Shown one piece after another: positions 12,301 through 24,564 of a stretch of 64,000 nucleotides of DNA (position 1 is the first letter of the stretch; every line of letters starts with the position of its first letter). The position numbers and the translations under genes were made by a program. Under the pieces are notes generated by a model that worked only from the letters and a program-made list of their open reading frames with translations, was not told the DNA's origin and made no database searches. The stretch is taken from NCBI GenBank assembly GCA_965153455.1, contig OZ234494.1, positions 25,721,354 through 25,785,353 on the forward strand, in the 5' to 3' direction. This DNA is from Sphagnum compactum (Eukaryota > Bryophyta > Sphagnopsida > Sphagnales).

Positions 12301-15300
12301 TATTAGATGCACTTGGAAGTTTGAAATAAGTTCATTTTTGCAAGTTTTCTGCATGATGATTATATAGGTGCCAAATTAATATAAGAGAGAAGCATATGGT
12401 ATGTGAGGAGTTTTATTCAATCTGTACAGCTTATAGATTTGTTTTGCCTGGCCTGCAGGAGGGTATGACAAAGAAGATAAAGCAGCGAGGGCGTATGACT
12501 TAGCAGCCCTCAAATATTGGGGACCTAGCACTACCATCAACTTTCCTGTACTCTTCAATCCCTGGCCCCATCCCCCCTTTCTCTCTGGAATGAATGAAAA
12601 ACACACATAAATTTTCAGTATTTCTGTATGTACAAAATGGGTTGTGATCTTATCGTGTTGACCAATTTTCCCTAGTTTGACCTTGACCCATTCTTGACAG
12701 TTTTGGGTTACAGTAGATCAGTGGTTGGACTTCTCTCCTGATGAGTTTGACACTCTGTGTGTGAGCAACAGTTGAGCACATATGAGGCAGAACTGGAAGT
12801 GATGAAGAATATGACTCGCCAAGAATATGTTGCCTCATTGCGAAGGTAACATTTTGTGTCAAAACAAGGAATCGTGATTCCTTTGGAAGAACATTAGAAA
12901 TATCTTGGCTACCGCTTCAAACTAGGGGTTTCAATGACATTATATTGAGTGAGCCAAGCTGAAGGTTAAAATTGAGAGGAAGGTTAAAAGAATTTGATGC
13001 CTTGTATATGTTTAACTGCAGACGTATGTATATATTACTTCATTAATTTTAGCTCAATAGAAACTCTGTGTTGTATTTGTATTCTAAAAGTAGTGACCTT
13101 GAGTATGTCTCATCTGTGCACCAGGAAGAGTAGTGGATTCTCAAGGGGTGCATCAGCATACAGGGGTGTCACCAGACATCACCAGCATGGGAGGTGGCAG
13201 GCTAGGATTGGCAGAGTTGCTGGCAACAAAGATCTGTACCTTGGAACTTACAGTGAGACTTCTGTTTGACTCTTCACCCCCTACTAAAGAGTTTCTATTT
13301 AGTATGAATCAGGAACCTTATTCACTGACGTTGGAGTGAAATTATTGTCAAAACTCAATTCATGATCAGAACTTTTTTGTGTTGTGTCTCAAATCATGAA
13401 TGACAAGGAGTTTTTTATGGTAGACTGGCAATTGCTACAGTACAGGTGGAAACTTGGTAGACCTCGTTCTGTTCATCTGAACTCTAGAAAGGGAAAGTGG
13501 ATTCAAAATGTCTGAAAATGTTTTAAGGCATGCCCCATTCACATGATACAAGGGTGGAAAAGCCCCTATTACTTAGGCTTGGTATGCTTGACTCTTCTCA
13601 TCACTCTCTAGCATCTATATGGCTTATAAGAACTCGGTTTATTGAGGAAGATTCTTGTCTTCAATGGGTATGGAGTAAGTTGAGTTTTTCAAGGCTTGTC
13701 AAACAATGGTAGAAGAATATTCCCAGAATGGCACAACCTTTGGGCATGCCAAATGATGTGGCTGTATATCTAGGATTCATCAATCAAATGATGAACTTCC
13801 CTGGACAGATTTTTCAACATTTCTGTCCATCCTTCCAACTGGAGTTTACTATGCCATGCAGTTATTGAAGGCAATCAAAGCTGTGTGTTCTTATGGTGAA
13901 CCATCTTTTAACTCAATAGGGTCATCTCCAACACGTGATGAGTACTAAGTCATGGACCTGTAATTGAACCACAGGTACGCAAGAAGAAGCAGCAGAGGCC
14001 TATGATATGGCCGCAATCAAGTTTCGTGGAGTCAATGCTGTGACCAACTTTGACATGTCTAGGTATGATCCACAGAAGATTCATGCAGCAGCAATCAACG
14101 GACAGCATGGCCAAGAGATCAGCTTCAAATGCAACAAGCTGCCTGCTGATCAGAAACTGCTGATCACTGAGCTTTCTAGCACTCCCAGTTCAGATGCTGT
14201 GATTCGTGTTCAAGATGAGAATCACAGGATTGTGTCATCAAGCTTGGCAACAGGAGCCCCTGGCTCAAGATTAGAACTCATGAGCATTGATCAGGATCAG
14301 CTAGTATCAGCTAATCTTGCCCCTTGTGGCCTACCAAAGAATTTACTCGAATGGCAGATGTTATACCAACAACAAGCTGCAGCCCAGCAGAAACATGAAA
14401 GGAATAACTGGGGACATGCAGCAGTACAAGACAACTGTTGCGCTCCTCAGGAAATGCATGGTGCAGCTGCACATGGGTCTAATTGTGCCCATTTGGGGTT
14501 TGGATCAGACACTATGCAGGCACCCGCTAGCCAGGCTTCGAACAAGTATAATACCAGCACAGTGCCAAGTAATGGGATGCTGCTTAGGAATCTGATGGGT
14601 CTGGAGGCACTCCCTCAAGACCATGGAGGTGGTGAGAGCTCTTGCTCTGCTGGTAGTGTAGGACTGATGAATCACCATCATGGGTTGCCAAGCTCTGCTG
14701 CTAGCTTGCTGAGCAGCTCACAGGGGTACCAAGGAAGGCCTGATCAGCCAACCATGCAACTGGCAGCCTATGACCATTTGGGCACAGCAACTAGTGATCA
14801 GCAGCTCCAGACTAGTGACACTAGAGCAATTAGCAATTCAGGCTTGACTTACAACCAAGGCAGCCATGACAGATCAGGTACTGTACAGATCTTCATCTCT
14901 CAACAGCCATTCATGAATAATAAGTTGTGTGTTATTTATCTGTGAGCAGGATTAAGTTTTGTCCAAGTAGTATGCCATGTAAGATGGTTATGGCAATTGC
15001 CTAGAGTTGTGCTAAAAAGCTAATTCATATGACTCTGCATGGAAGAAGTGCCTTATGGAAGTCTAGTGATGTACTCATGTGTCTGATGCTTTTGATTATC
15101 GTTGGTGAAAAATAAACTTCTCAAACTTGGGGAATTGCTAGCATGGTGTTTATTGTTTGTTATATTGTTTAATCTGTGGTTTACATGCCGTTGTGTAATA
15201 ACAAAGTTGGTCAATATTTTGCAGATGTGAATATGGAGAGTCCCAAGAACTCTGTAGGAGAAAGTGAGGAGGCTAGCTCCAAAAACTCGACTTTTGACAG

Positions 15301-15508
15301 GGTCCTGCCAGGCGACTTATCACGAAATGTATTGTTCTCTTCAGCGACTACAAGCACAGTGAAAATGAACCATAGTTACAATGCTAACTCAATGTCAACA
15401 TGGATTGGTATCAGCAATCCCCTAACCATGCCCACGCTAGCAGGGCGAGCAGCCAATCTTAGCCATATGGGCTCTGGCCCAATTTTTGCTCACTCATGGA
15501 CCGAATAG
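9394..15508 (+). CDS. AINTEGUMENTA/PLETHORA-like double-AP2 transcription factor
   Basis: Nuclear DNA-binding regulator of the euANT group, which in land plants controls meristem, stem-cell and organ growth. Exons: 9394-10589, 11892-11974, 12215-12223, 12459-12547, 12772-12845, 13125-13252, 13975-14877, 15225-15508. All junctions are GT-AG with consistent phase, giving 921 residues. ATG 9394 is chosen because the upstream in-frame triplet (9385) is GTG. Visible motifs: PKLEDFLG (residues about 88-95, a euANT signature), SLSMS (about 310-314), [10 protein letters not shown] just before AP2 repeat 1 (about 392-459, with [14 protein letters not shown] and VYLGGYDKE), linker with [20 protein letters not shown] (about 460-493), and AP2 repeat 2 (about 494-558, [19 protein letters not shown] and [11 protein letters not shown]). 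The insertion in repeat 1 and the linker are typical of ANT rather than euAP2. Long Gln, His and Ala runs flank the domains. The N-terminal WLGFSLS motif of seed-plant members is not seen. Family assignment is very secure; the exact orthologue (ANT, PLT or BBM) is not. Confidence 0.95.
11343..11376. repeat. (TC)n microsatellite in AP2 intron 1
   Basis: A TCTCTC tract lies within the 1.3-kb first intron (10590-11891). Confidence 0.75.
12215..12223 (+). other. 9-nt microexon (exon 3) of the AP2 gene
   Basis: The 9 bases TTTACTTAG sit between an AG acceptor (ending 12214) and a GT donor (from 12224). They restore the invariant VYLG of AP2 repeat 1, with exon 2 giving the first base of Val and exon 4 the last two bases of Gly. 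ANT-family genes in other plants are known to contain such a tiny exon at this place, so the structure is conserved. Automated gene finders often miss it. Confidence 0.93.
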
Positions 15509-18500
15509 GATAGCCGCCGGCACATAAAAAGGTTGGAAATCAACCTTTGCTTTTGGCCTTCATCTCTCCTATTTCCTTTTCAGTCCTTACTAATATATTG
15601 GTCCACTGGAACAAGCTTTTGATTTCTACTGCACCAGGGGTATAGATAGATACTGACCAACCTGGTTGACTGTCAAGTGAGGCAGCGAGCAAGTAGTCAA
15701 AAATATTTACCCCCACCAAAACAAAACATTGTTGATGGGCTGGCATTGTATGGGATCCTGATTATGAATCATGGGTGCTGCAGGAGGGATTTGTTCATAC
15801 CAAAAAAAAAACCAAACGAAATTGGCTTTGCATGTACATATATAAACCAAAAAAAAAAAAAAAAAACTGGCATGTTCATTGTGTATGGAGGACTAGGGAT
15901 TATTGCAGACAGAACTCTTGGGAATTTAATCCTGTTAAATGAGTGATAAATCAAGGGACATTAAAGTTTTAACCCAAGCTTATTGCTGACTCTAATGGTG
16001 AGCAACATTTCAAATACTGCAAGAAATAGGGTATGAATCCTCTCTATATTCAGGTTGTTTTTGTTGATGCTGTGGCGACAGTGTGCAGTGAAAATCACTT
16101 AGCAAAGGAAAGATCATCTGCAAGAGGAATGCGAGACCCAGAATAAATCATCTAGTAATTGGAATACTGGATTCAGATTCCTTGTATACTAATGAACTTT
16201 CAGCGAGGTATACGACTCCAGAAGCTAGAAGCAAGTCTTCATCCATCTTGTATATGTAATTGAAGTAGTCGATTCTCGATGGTATGGTGTTAAATCATTA
16301 AAACACACCAGATGAACGGAGATGAACTAGACAGCAAAAAGTGGGTCAGATGTGTAAGAAAAAACCAGAGCAGCAGACTGTCTGACAAATCAAATGGGCG
16401 GTTAGTCTAGCTAAATTACTAGAACAAAAGTACTAATAAGACTGCAACATGAATTATATCCGCCGAAAACAGATCATTTAAGTTACGAACTGCCGTGGCG
16501 GGGGGAGGGAAGAAGGTGTCCTCGTTGTAGTTCTCCTGCCAGCTTTTGAAAGTTCTCAACTGTTAGCAACTTCCGACCCTCCCCCCCTCTGGATACAGTG
16601 CAACTAATTTACAGATAGTTCAACTGGTGAGATAGTAAATACCCTAGTTGATCAAAACAGCAGGGCTGCTAGAAATTATACAGACATGCTGAAGTTTTCA
16701 GAAACTATTTTTTTTCTCAAAGATTTTACTTTTCTTTTGTGAAGGAAAATGGAGAATCTTTTGGCATATTCTGGAATGTTATATTTGTTGAAATGGGAAT
16801 CTTCAAAATTAAATAATTATTTGGCAAAGACCTGGTGAATTCTTCTGCTATACAACTATGGTAGCTGACTGCCAGATCCCAATACTTGCAGGCATCTGTG
16901 GCATCTGTTCTAGATCAGTGACAGTAGTTTAAAGAGAATGGCTAGTAGATGGATCGATCGGCTAGTAGATCCAACGGCCATCATCCCCTTGGATTACTCT
17001 AGCCATGATCCCCAGAGAAATTAGATCAGTCATGATTGTCGTATGCTGCAATACAGGTCCAGAGTCCAGAGTCCGCCGGACCCCTTCTTCGCTACTGTGC
17101 CATCCTCTCAACCCGTTGCAACTTCTGACACGGCAAAAGACTCGTGGGCATTGGGTTGGTATGGTAGTCTCCCAGCTTCTTCTAATTGAAAGCCTTCTTG
17201 TTGAGTCCTTGAACCGTCTGCAGATCCCTACGACAGGCAGGCGTCACCTTCCTCCGTTGTGGTCATTGCCCCTACACAAGGATCCAGCTACACTCCCTGT
17301 TACCTATTTGAAAGAACTCAGTAGCAATGTTTCTTTAATTTTATTTTGTGACAAATTTGGTATTTTCCTATTGTAAAATCGGGGTTCTTTTGCTCTTTGA
17401 GTGCAAATTCGACCAATTTTTCTCATTTTGGGAAAAGTTCGCCAAAGTTTCAATCTCACAAATCTAATAATAATAAAGAACCCTGTCAGTAGTCTGGGGT
17501 CCTTTGAAATCCAGCCTGATGTATTTTACGTGTAAATAATAAGTGGACCGTCCCATAATGGCTGTGCCCCTTTGTGACAAGCTCAGAATTCAAAACCAGC
17601 AACAGTTGAAATAGGAAATGTTTCATGAAGTTGTTTAGAAATGAACTTGCACTTCAGAGCAGGGTTCTTTCTTCAAATGTTTGACGTCCAAACTGGCGAT
17701 CATCACAAAGAAGATTTAGACAAATTTGGCTAAAGACCAGATATTCAAAAATAACTTTATTAAAGAATCATTTTACGTTTTGGCTACACTGCTTGAATCT
17801 GTTGGAGAATATCTGGTGATTTTTTAATTTAAAAAATCGAAGTCTGGCGAATTAGGCCCATTTTTTCACAAAATTCATTTGGATGTATCAAAATCATACA
17901 GTTTTCACGTCGAAAAAAATTGAAAATTCACCCACCAAAAAAACACAGAAACACTGCTTCAGAGTGACACCTGATGAATTTTCCTCAAAATGTGGGAACC
18001 AAATGAAACATGGCTCTGCAGCTTATGGCAAGTTCAAACCAGCAAGACTTTAAATAGGAAATGTTGCACCAAGTTCTTTAAAATGAACTCACATTTCAAG
18101 GTAACACCTGATGAACGTTGCTCAAAATGTGAGACCAAAAGAAGTTCTGTTGTCTCTCCCTTTACATGGCAGAGCCAATAAACCCAATTTGATTATTCCA
18201 CATAGGAAAATGCATGTTTAGTATGATTCTATGTGAAGTAATCAATTGGGCAGTGAGGTTCCTTTTCAATCCAACCTAGCTATAAGACATGTTCTTCAGT
18301 CATTAGCAAAACCATTTAGGAGGTGTGCTACAATGCAATGGTTGCCAAGAGCTTTGAAGTTAGTTACCAATCTTAGTTGTTATATTACAAACGCAGGTGC
18401 TCAACGCTTAAACATCACAGGTGACTAGTAGGCTGCCCCACCATTATTCCTACTTAGACTTCTCCTAGTCAAATTCTATCATGCCTTTATTATAGGAGAC

Positions 18501-18691
18501 ACGTTATTCTTCCTCTGGTGTGCATATGTATCTTTCAACCTTTGTTAGAGGTCTTTTTTTAAAGCTTGGATAGTGTAAGACGAAGATTTAGTAACTCCAA
18601 TATCCCAAGTTTTGCTATCTACTTGTGCTATATCCATGCTACATGAACTAGAATGTGGGCAGGGTTGGGAACAATCAAAATGTTGAGAACT
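15509..18691. other. AP2 3' flank and intergenic DNA
   Basis: This stretch begins with the probable 3' UTR of the AP2 gene; its polyadenylation site is not determinable, though AATAAA occurs near 16143. Then comes AT-rich DNA with no supportable gene. The 123-codon frame at 17005-17376 has no recognisable domain. A dispersed repeat copy (17430-17960) is flanked by segments that recur around it: 17577-17662 resembles 18025-18100, and 17955-18001 resembles 18094-18135. Confidence 0.55.
17430..17960. repeat. Dispersed repeat copy (TTTGGCTAC family), copy 2
   Basis: It shares with 5800-6370 and 48780-49210 the motif order: 'gttcgccaa' block, 'aaatttggct', 'tttggctac..gcttgaa', 'tctggcga', and an ending with 'aaaacac..aaacactgcttcag'. 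The last block is nearly the same as at 49198-49216. Confidence 0.5.
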
Positions 18692-18979
18692 TGTAGAATA
18701 TTAGCTACACACTTGATATAATAAATTAGTTTTAACTGGTTGTCTTGAAGTTTTGTGACATGTCATCGTTTGTAGTTAATTGACACTTGGTCATTTGAAG
18801 TGACACATAGTCACAAAAAGCAAAACTCTACGTTACTAGCAATCAATCTGGATGTAAATAACAGTGATTTATGTTAAGAATAGTGACCCACCGACTTAGC
18901 TTCCTATATATATGTTTTCTATGTTCAATTGTGTTGCACTCTAGAAAAGATTATTAACTTCAAGTAGTAAAATTTTGCA
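18692..18979 (+). repeat. Left (5') LTR of the copia element
   Basis: It starts TGTAGAATATTAGC and ends TTTTGCA, and aligns along its whole length with 30681-30970 with many substitutions and small indels. The divergence indicates an old insertion. The shared block GTGACCCACCGACTTAGCTTC is fully conserved between the two LTRs. Confidence 0.93.
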
Positions 18980-18990
18980 TGGTATCAAAA
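18980..18990 (+). promoter_or_regulatory. Primer-binding site (tRNA-Met type)
   Basis: TGGTATCA immediately follows the left LTR. This is the canonical start of the copia primer-binding site complementary to the 3' end of initiator tRNA-Met; the downstream bases are degraded. Confidence 0.85.
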
Positions 18991-19320
18991 TGATCCTCTT
19001 CAAAACTAATATGCTACTTGAGAGTTTCTTTTGCTTCATTAACTAAAATAGCAATTGTTCCTAGAGTTGTCCAAATCGATGTTTGGAACACTAGAGATTG
19101 ACATTAGATCATGAAGTCTTGTATTAGTCGAATCAGAGTATAGTCCTCAATCCAAACATCCCAAACAAGAGAAATGATGAGGGTGCATAGTTCTACAACA
19201 TATGACCAAGGAAACTCCACAATTTGGATTGTGAGAATATCAAACTCAGGAAGCAACATCACAGTATCTAATTAGTACAAACTATTGAAGGCTGCCAACT
19301 TTGGAGCCTAGAAGTTCAAA

Positions 19321-19797
19321 ATGGAAAATATTTTGACATGTGAGATGCTATGGCATCTAGTTTCACTGGACCCCACAAAGGAGATCATGAAGGAAGATTC
19401 AACTATTGTTGCACATCAACAAATGAAGGCATTAGCGATCATAAATCTTTCGGTCAAATATGAAGTCACCCTTCACATCTCTCATTTTGACAATCCCCAT
19501 GAGTTTGGACTATACTAAAAGCTTTCTATGGGTCTACATGAATAACAAGGTGACTCATGCTTAGGAACAAGTTCTACAAACTGACCATGCAAGATGAAAT
19601 AAGCATGTTAGATTTCTTGTTCACTATAAAGGATCTTTTGGTCTAGATTATAGGACTAGGAAATGTTATCAAGGATGAAAATGTGGTACTGACGGTCCTA
19701 AATGTTTTACCAAAATCTTACAAGAGTTTCGTACAAGGAGTGTTCATTCAAGAAACTTGTGAGGAATTCTTGCACACCTTCCACATGAAGATATGCA
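19321..19797 (+). pseudogene. Copia gag fragment, N-terminal part
   Basis: Translation shows gag-like phrases of the copia capsid (UBN2-type) region, such as RNKFYKLTMQDE, LTVLNVLPKSYKSFVQ and FHMKICTHKT, interrupted by stops. Reading resumes after the first 2.4-kb insertion at 22256 with the same phrase, CTHKT followed by LPNFDQLTSRLLQG, which shows that the two gag pieces were once contiguous. Confidence 0.8.
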
Positions 19798-19809
19798 CTC
19801 ACAAAACTC

Positions 19810-22255
19810 ACTTGGGGGTGGAACTACTATGTAGTTGTATTCTAACAAGTTAAGGTGGTTCAATGTAATGTAATGAAGTTCACTAATAATCTAATGCGTT
19901 GTGTCCACTTGGAAAATACCAAAACATTGTGGGAAAATCAAAACTCACCATGATGGAATGTGAAAGAACATTATGTTGATGTTAAATCCATGTTCACGCT
20001 TGATGGTTGACTCCCCTTCGTTCCATTCATCATAATATCTTCATACAACCTCCTAGTTTAACATGCATTGGGTCTTCGAAAAGTTAGTCTTAAAAGGAGC
20101 AATGTTACAAAATATTATAAATTTTTATTTCTGAAATCAAGAGTTATGCCTCGAAACAAAAAAATATATTTTAACCAAATTTGAGAAAAAAACAGACAGT
20201 TTCAACCCCTTCCACTTCCGGCAAGTGTAGCTTCCGTGCAGCAAACCCGATGATGCTAAAATTTTGGGAGAAACATTTTACACCTCCTAAACTGAAACAA
20301 TTTAAAGTTTGAGATCAATCCAACGGTGGATTTGAGAGGAACAACTATTTTAAATAAGAATCCAGATGTTTGTCCATGGAAATCCTTCCATGAACCCCAC
20401 TACAACTACTTGTTACACACAACTTCCTTCCATGTTCTTTGTTTGCACACATTTTTTTCATGAACAACACAATCTCGCACATAAGAATTAATTTTTCTCT
20501 CACACACTCATTCTCCTCATTTTTCCCCCCAAAAAAACACACAAGATACCACTCCTCTTGGTAAACCTCCCATGACCCCTCCTTAAGCCTGTTCTCCTTG
20601 TCCAATGGAAGTTTGGAAATCCCTCCCTCCAATCAATGGCCTCCTCATCCTTCATGAACCAGTGAGAATCGAGAATGATTTTTCTCTCCTATGGAATTTA
20701 GGATGAAAATCCTTATGCTTAATGAAACATTAAGAAGGTTTTATTCTCCAATTAAATAGGATGATAATCCTCATGACCAATGGAATTGGAGGACTCATCC
20801 TTTTCTTTATCTTGGACATCTTGATGGGGTTCTTAAACTCAATCATTGTCAATTTCGTTCGTTTGACTTAACATCCTACTTCTTCATCCTAACTATTCTA
20901 AGTAACTAACTATTGGGATAATTTACCGGTAGTAATAAGTAACCATCCTTGAATTCCCATTTGATTAAATCAACTCAACGGTAGTAATAACCTTTCCGTG
21001 CACCATTTACTCTTTTAACATTCCCTGGTTATTCCTTACCGTGTATTAAATAATTATGTAATACATAGTAAATTAGAATTAAATTTGGAATTACAAGGAT
21101 TCCCATGTATTTTTAGATCCATCGTCAATATTAGGGCTTCACGAATTCGTTAGAACTAAGATGTCCGGGTTTTCACGAAGTTCCGCCATCACTACCACGC
21201 CTTATGCTTACCCTAATTTCTTGAATAAAGGCAACGACCCCCTTCGAATGCAAATGCCAAATTGTTTTGGCTACCCTTCGGTTTTTGTTGATGCAGGTGA
21301 AAATTTAATCATGGCGGATGATGTCGCTACGCCCTCAAATCCTCCAGTTGCACTAATAGAAAAGGAAGAGCTTGAAGAAGCACCGCTTGACGAAGCACCG
21401 CTTGACATGAATGTCTCTCAACGGTCGCGCGAAGAAGAACCGTCCAGAAAAGTGGTGCGCACTTGAGTCGATCGTTCGGCATGGGATTGTCGATTTTCTC
21501 CTAACCCACATGCCTTAGCAATCTATTTAGAATTTGTTCATACTCGTGGAACTGCGCCAGAAAGGTTTAAAGAGTGTCAATGTGAAGACAACGATGTTCG
21601 TCTTCATTGTCGAACTTGAGTTCCCAGTGATGGCCATTATCGTTGGCTACGAAGCCTAATCAACCCCCTTTCCATGGAGCATCAAGTCGAATACCTAGCT
21701 CGCACCGTTCGTTGCATTCTAGATTTTTTGCAATTGTGATCTATCCCCTTTAAGTCGTTTACTAGGTTATAATTCCCCTAAGGCTACTCAGGTGAAAATG
21801 TTAATACTTAAGTTTGATTTTGATTTTATTTAAGAGTCTAATAGAAGTGAAAACTAAATAAGGATGTATTAGGACTGCATCCTAGAAATCTTATAAGTAC
21901 ATCATTAGTGCTTGAAGATTATTCTACGGATTAATTTAATATTGTCATGGCGAAATGTTAATATTAATTATGGGCTTGTATTCCCAATATATTAGTAAAA
22001 TCACATCTGATTCTACATCCCTTTTCACCTCTCGACAACCTAAAAGGATAATGCACTTTAAAAGGTTCACTAGGTCCTAAAACTAACTAAACGTTACATC
22101 ATCTTAAATAAAGAAGTTCTCTACGCTTGGAAATATCCAAAGGCTAATTCAACTATTAATAATTATTACTTGGAGGTTTATAAGGATTCAAATCATTATT
22201 ACTAAGGAAAGTTATGGAACTAAAGCTTAACAATTTGTTGAATCATAATCCATGG
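19810..22255 (+). mobile_element. Unclassified 2.4-kb insertion 1, carries a broken unknown gene
   Basis: The insertion is flanked by an exact 12-bp direct repeat CTCACAAAACTC (19798-19809 and 22256-22267). Removing one copy and the insert restores the gag reading (CTHKTLPNFDQL). No obvious terminal inverted repeats, TG..CA ends or poly-A tail are visible. It contains a degenerate copy (21161-21739) of the same gene found in insertion 2 (23166-25556), which has nearly the same length (2391 vs 2446 bp). Element class is unknown; the strand given is that of the gene. Confidence 0.7.
21161..21739 (+). pseudogene. Unknown gene family, copy 1 (two in-frame stops)
   Basis: The reading frame opens with ATG at 21161 and would give about 192 residues, but TGA codons occur at about 21464 and about 21611. 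I do not recognise the product. The part after the first stop aligns in the same frame with the intact copy at 24565-24987: AWxxRxSPN, an acidic/Cys segment, then YxWLxxxI and a shared end YLARTVRCILDFLQL (copy 2: YLVRTIRRILDFLQL). The N-terminal third is acidic with a repeated EAPLD and does not obviously match copy 2. C-ending codons are more frequent than in the AT-rich surroundings. Confidence 0.65.
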
Positions 22256-22560
22256 CTCACAAAACTCTTCCAAACTTTGATCAATTGACCTCTAGATTGC
22301 TCCAAGGGACACAACAAAAGGAACTACATGATGATCATACCAAAACTTAAGAAACATTGCTACTGAAGTTCAAACAACTTCTCAAAAAGAAGAAAACAAA
22401 CATAGGCAAAAGTTCCAAATCTTTTGGCAACTACCAATAATGCGACAAGCCGGATCATTGGGTGAACAATTGTCTTGAACCAAAGAAATTTCCCAAGATT
22501 ATTGGCCAGAATTCACAATCAAGGAACAAAATGGCAATCAAATCTTTAGTTAAAGGAAAG
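22256..22560 (+). pseudogene. Copia gag C-terminal fragment with zinc-knuckle remnant
   Basis: It continues gag after insertion 1 (LPNFDQLTSRLLQGTQQKE) and ends with a zinc-knuckle remnant at about 22430-22473 reading CDKPDHWVNNC. The upstream cysteine of the CX2CX4HX4C motif is replaced, and a stop precedes it. Confidence 0.8.
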
Positions 22561-22692
22561 GAGGAAGCACATTAAATTTGACCAAGCTACAAATGTAGTG
22601 GAAGAAAAATTGAATGAAGATGCATCTAAAGATAATGTAGATTTTTTTGAGATTGTAGTGGCTAATTAGAAACATAAAATAATAAAAGTATA

Positions 22693-23165
22693 ACAGACAC
22701 TTGGTATCTTGACTCAGGTGCTATTAAGCATGTGTTTGGATAAAAATATAATTTTAAACTTTGTCAAAGTCCAAAACATAAAATCTACAAGGGGCCAAAT
22801 CCATGGTAGGCATGGAAAAGGCAAAATCAAGCTATCTTCTAGTTTTGGAAAAATAAAGGCTATCTCCAATGTGCTTTGTGTCACAAGTCTCTCAAAAAAC
22901 TATTGTCTATCGACATGATTACAAACAAAGGAAATATTGCGGTATTTGATTTTAAGAAATGTTTGGTCATAAAGAATGGGGACCCAAACATTATTGTGGA
23001 AAAAGGTGTCAAGGATCAAAAGAATGGACTTTATTGATCTCAAGTTCATTTTGTCAATTGTTCTACATCACAACATGTGGAAGCATGTGTAGAAAAAGGT
23101 GTATAAACTGGAGATGCACATCAAACTATGCTTTAGCATCGAAAGATGGTGCACTTGCACTACCA
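22693..23165 (+). pseudogene. Copia aspartic protease and start of pre-integrase region
   Basis: It reads DTWYLDSGAIKHV (catalytic DSG at about 22711-22719), then ISNVLCVTSLSKN, and further on GNIAVFDFKKCLVIKNG, the usual copia protease-to-integrase linker. Frameshifts and stops are present. The reading breaks at ASKDGALAL, where insertion 2 lies inside the expected LWHxRxGHM motif. Confidence 0.85.
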
Positions 23166-23433
23166 ACCTTGTGAGGCGAATTTTTGTCCCTTTACTCCTT
23201 GCTTTACAAGATGACTATACTTGAAAGCACAAATGCTACATGTGAAGGAAAAATGCAAGTGTATTTCTAGGTGTTAGATTGCGTTTGTAGTTGAGACTAA
23301 GTAGCTTGCCTCCTATGCATCATTTACGATTAGAACTGATAGATATATTTTCCAAGCTCAAACATTCCAAATCCTAAAATTTTATGTCGAATTGTCATTC
23401 ATTTAAATCAACTTTTAAAGATTCAACACCATG

Positions 23434-23990
23434 TTCAACTTGGCTACAGACCACCAGTCACTTGAAATATTGTTTCTAACACATAGGTTATTCAAATCTA
23501 GTTTGCTTTAGCTCCTTAAAAAGCTAATCACAAAGCGCACCTTGCTACCAAATCTTAAGCTTTGTAGCTAAACTGATTCGAAACTCGAAAGGGTTTTACG
23601 AAGGTGGTAAATTCAACTTGGCTGCAGACCACCAGTCACTTAAAATATTGTTTCTAACACATATGTTATTCAAATCCGGCTTGCCTTAGCTCCTTAGAAA
23701 GTTAACTACAATGCGCACCTTGTTACCAAATCCTAAACTCTGCAGCTAAACTGGTTAGAAGTTATGCCACAAAACCCGAAAGGGTTTTACGAAGGTGGTA
23801 AACTCAACTTGGCTGCAGACCACCAGTCACTTGAAATATTGTTTCTAACACATAGGTTATTCAAATCTGGCTTGCCTTAGCTCCTTAGAAAGTTAACTAC
23901 AAGGCGCACTTTGCTACCAAATCCTAAGCTTTGCAGCTAAATTGGTTAGAAATTATGCTACAAAACCCAAAAGGGTTTTTGAGATTTTTT
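23434..23990. repeat. Tandem repeat, three units of about 178-191 bp
   Basis: Units start at 23434, 23612 and 23803. Each begins TCAACTTGGCT[A/G]CAGACCACC and includes TTGTTTCTAACACAT and a 'gaaagggttttacgaaggtgg' end block (altered in unit 3). They lie upstream of the unknown gene and could be enhancer-like or simply element structure. Confidence 0.9.
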
Positions 23991-24238
23991 CTAAGATTTC
24001 AACTTGTCAACACCCTCCCTATTCACTTCCATACCTTCAAAACTACTACAAAATGTCCATTCTACTTTCCTTCTTCCAACCATCTACCAAGACCAATCAT
24101 TCTTTTCCTCCTCAAAAAGCTTGTGGGAACAAGTATTCTCAAGATTTCATTTGAAAATTATGTCCGAGGAAAGAGAAAGCCCCCAATGATTCGAGTCCCC
24201 TTTTAAAGAGAAGGAAAAAGGAGGTGAAGGTAGATTCA

Positions 24239-24316
24239 AAGCTTGGTGACCAATGGAAGGTTCCAAGCTTGGTGGCCAATGGAATGTTCCAAGCTTGGTG
24301 GCCAATGGAAGGTGAA
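24239..24316. repeat. 26-bp tandem repeat, three units
   Basis: Three units of AAGCTTGGTGGCCAATGGAA plus GGTTCC-type spacer start at 24239, 24265 and 24291. The CCAAT box inside each unit is typical of eukaryotic promoters, and the array ends about 250 bp before the unknown gene's ATG. Confidence 0.9.
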
Positions 24317-24463
24317 GGAAAAACACATTTTCACCTTTTCACCTTTTCCCATTTTCCCCCCAATAATTTTACTTAAACCTTCAATTTTTCCCTTTGACCT
24401 TGAGGTTTTACTTTACCATGGTTATAGGTCGTCACTCACGCATTTCTTTCCTTTTCTTTGATC

Positions 24464-24470
24464 TATAAAT
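24464..24470 (+). promoter_or_regulatory. TATA-like box upstream of unknown gene copy 2
   Basis: TATAAAT about 100 bp before the ATG at 24565, downstream of the CCAAT-containing 26-bp repeats, fits a simple core promoter. Motif and position only. Confidence 0.4.
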
Positions 24471-24564
24471 TACGACTACGCATCTCAATGTAACAAGTCC
24501 TCCACACCTTCATTATCGATCTGATTTTGATTGAAGATGTGACTTACTTCCTCTCCTTGAAATT

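Noticed and set aside
17005-17376. 123-codon ATG frame downstream of the AP2 gene
   Set aside because: No recognisable domain, no conserved-looking composition and no splice partner. It adjoins dispersed repeat DNA.
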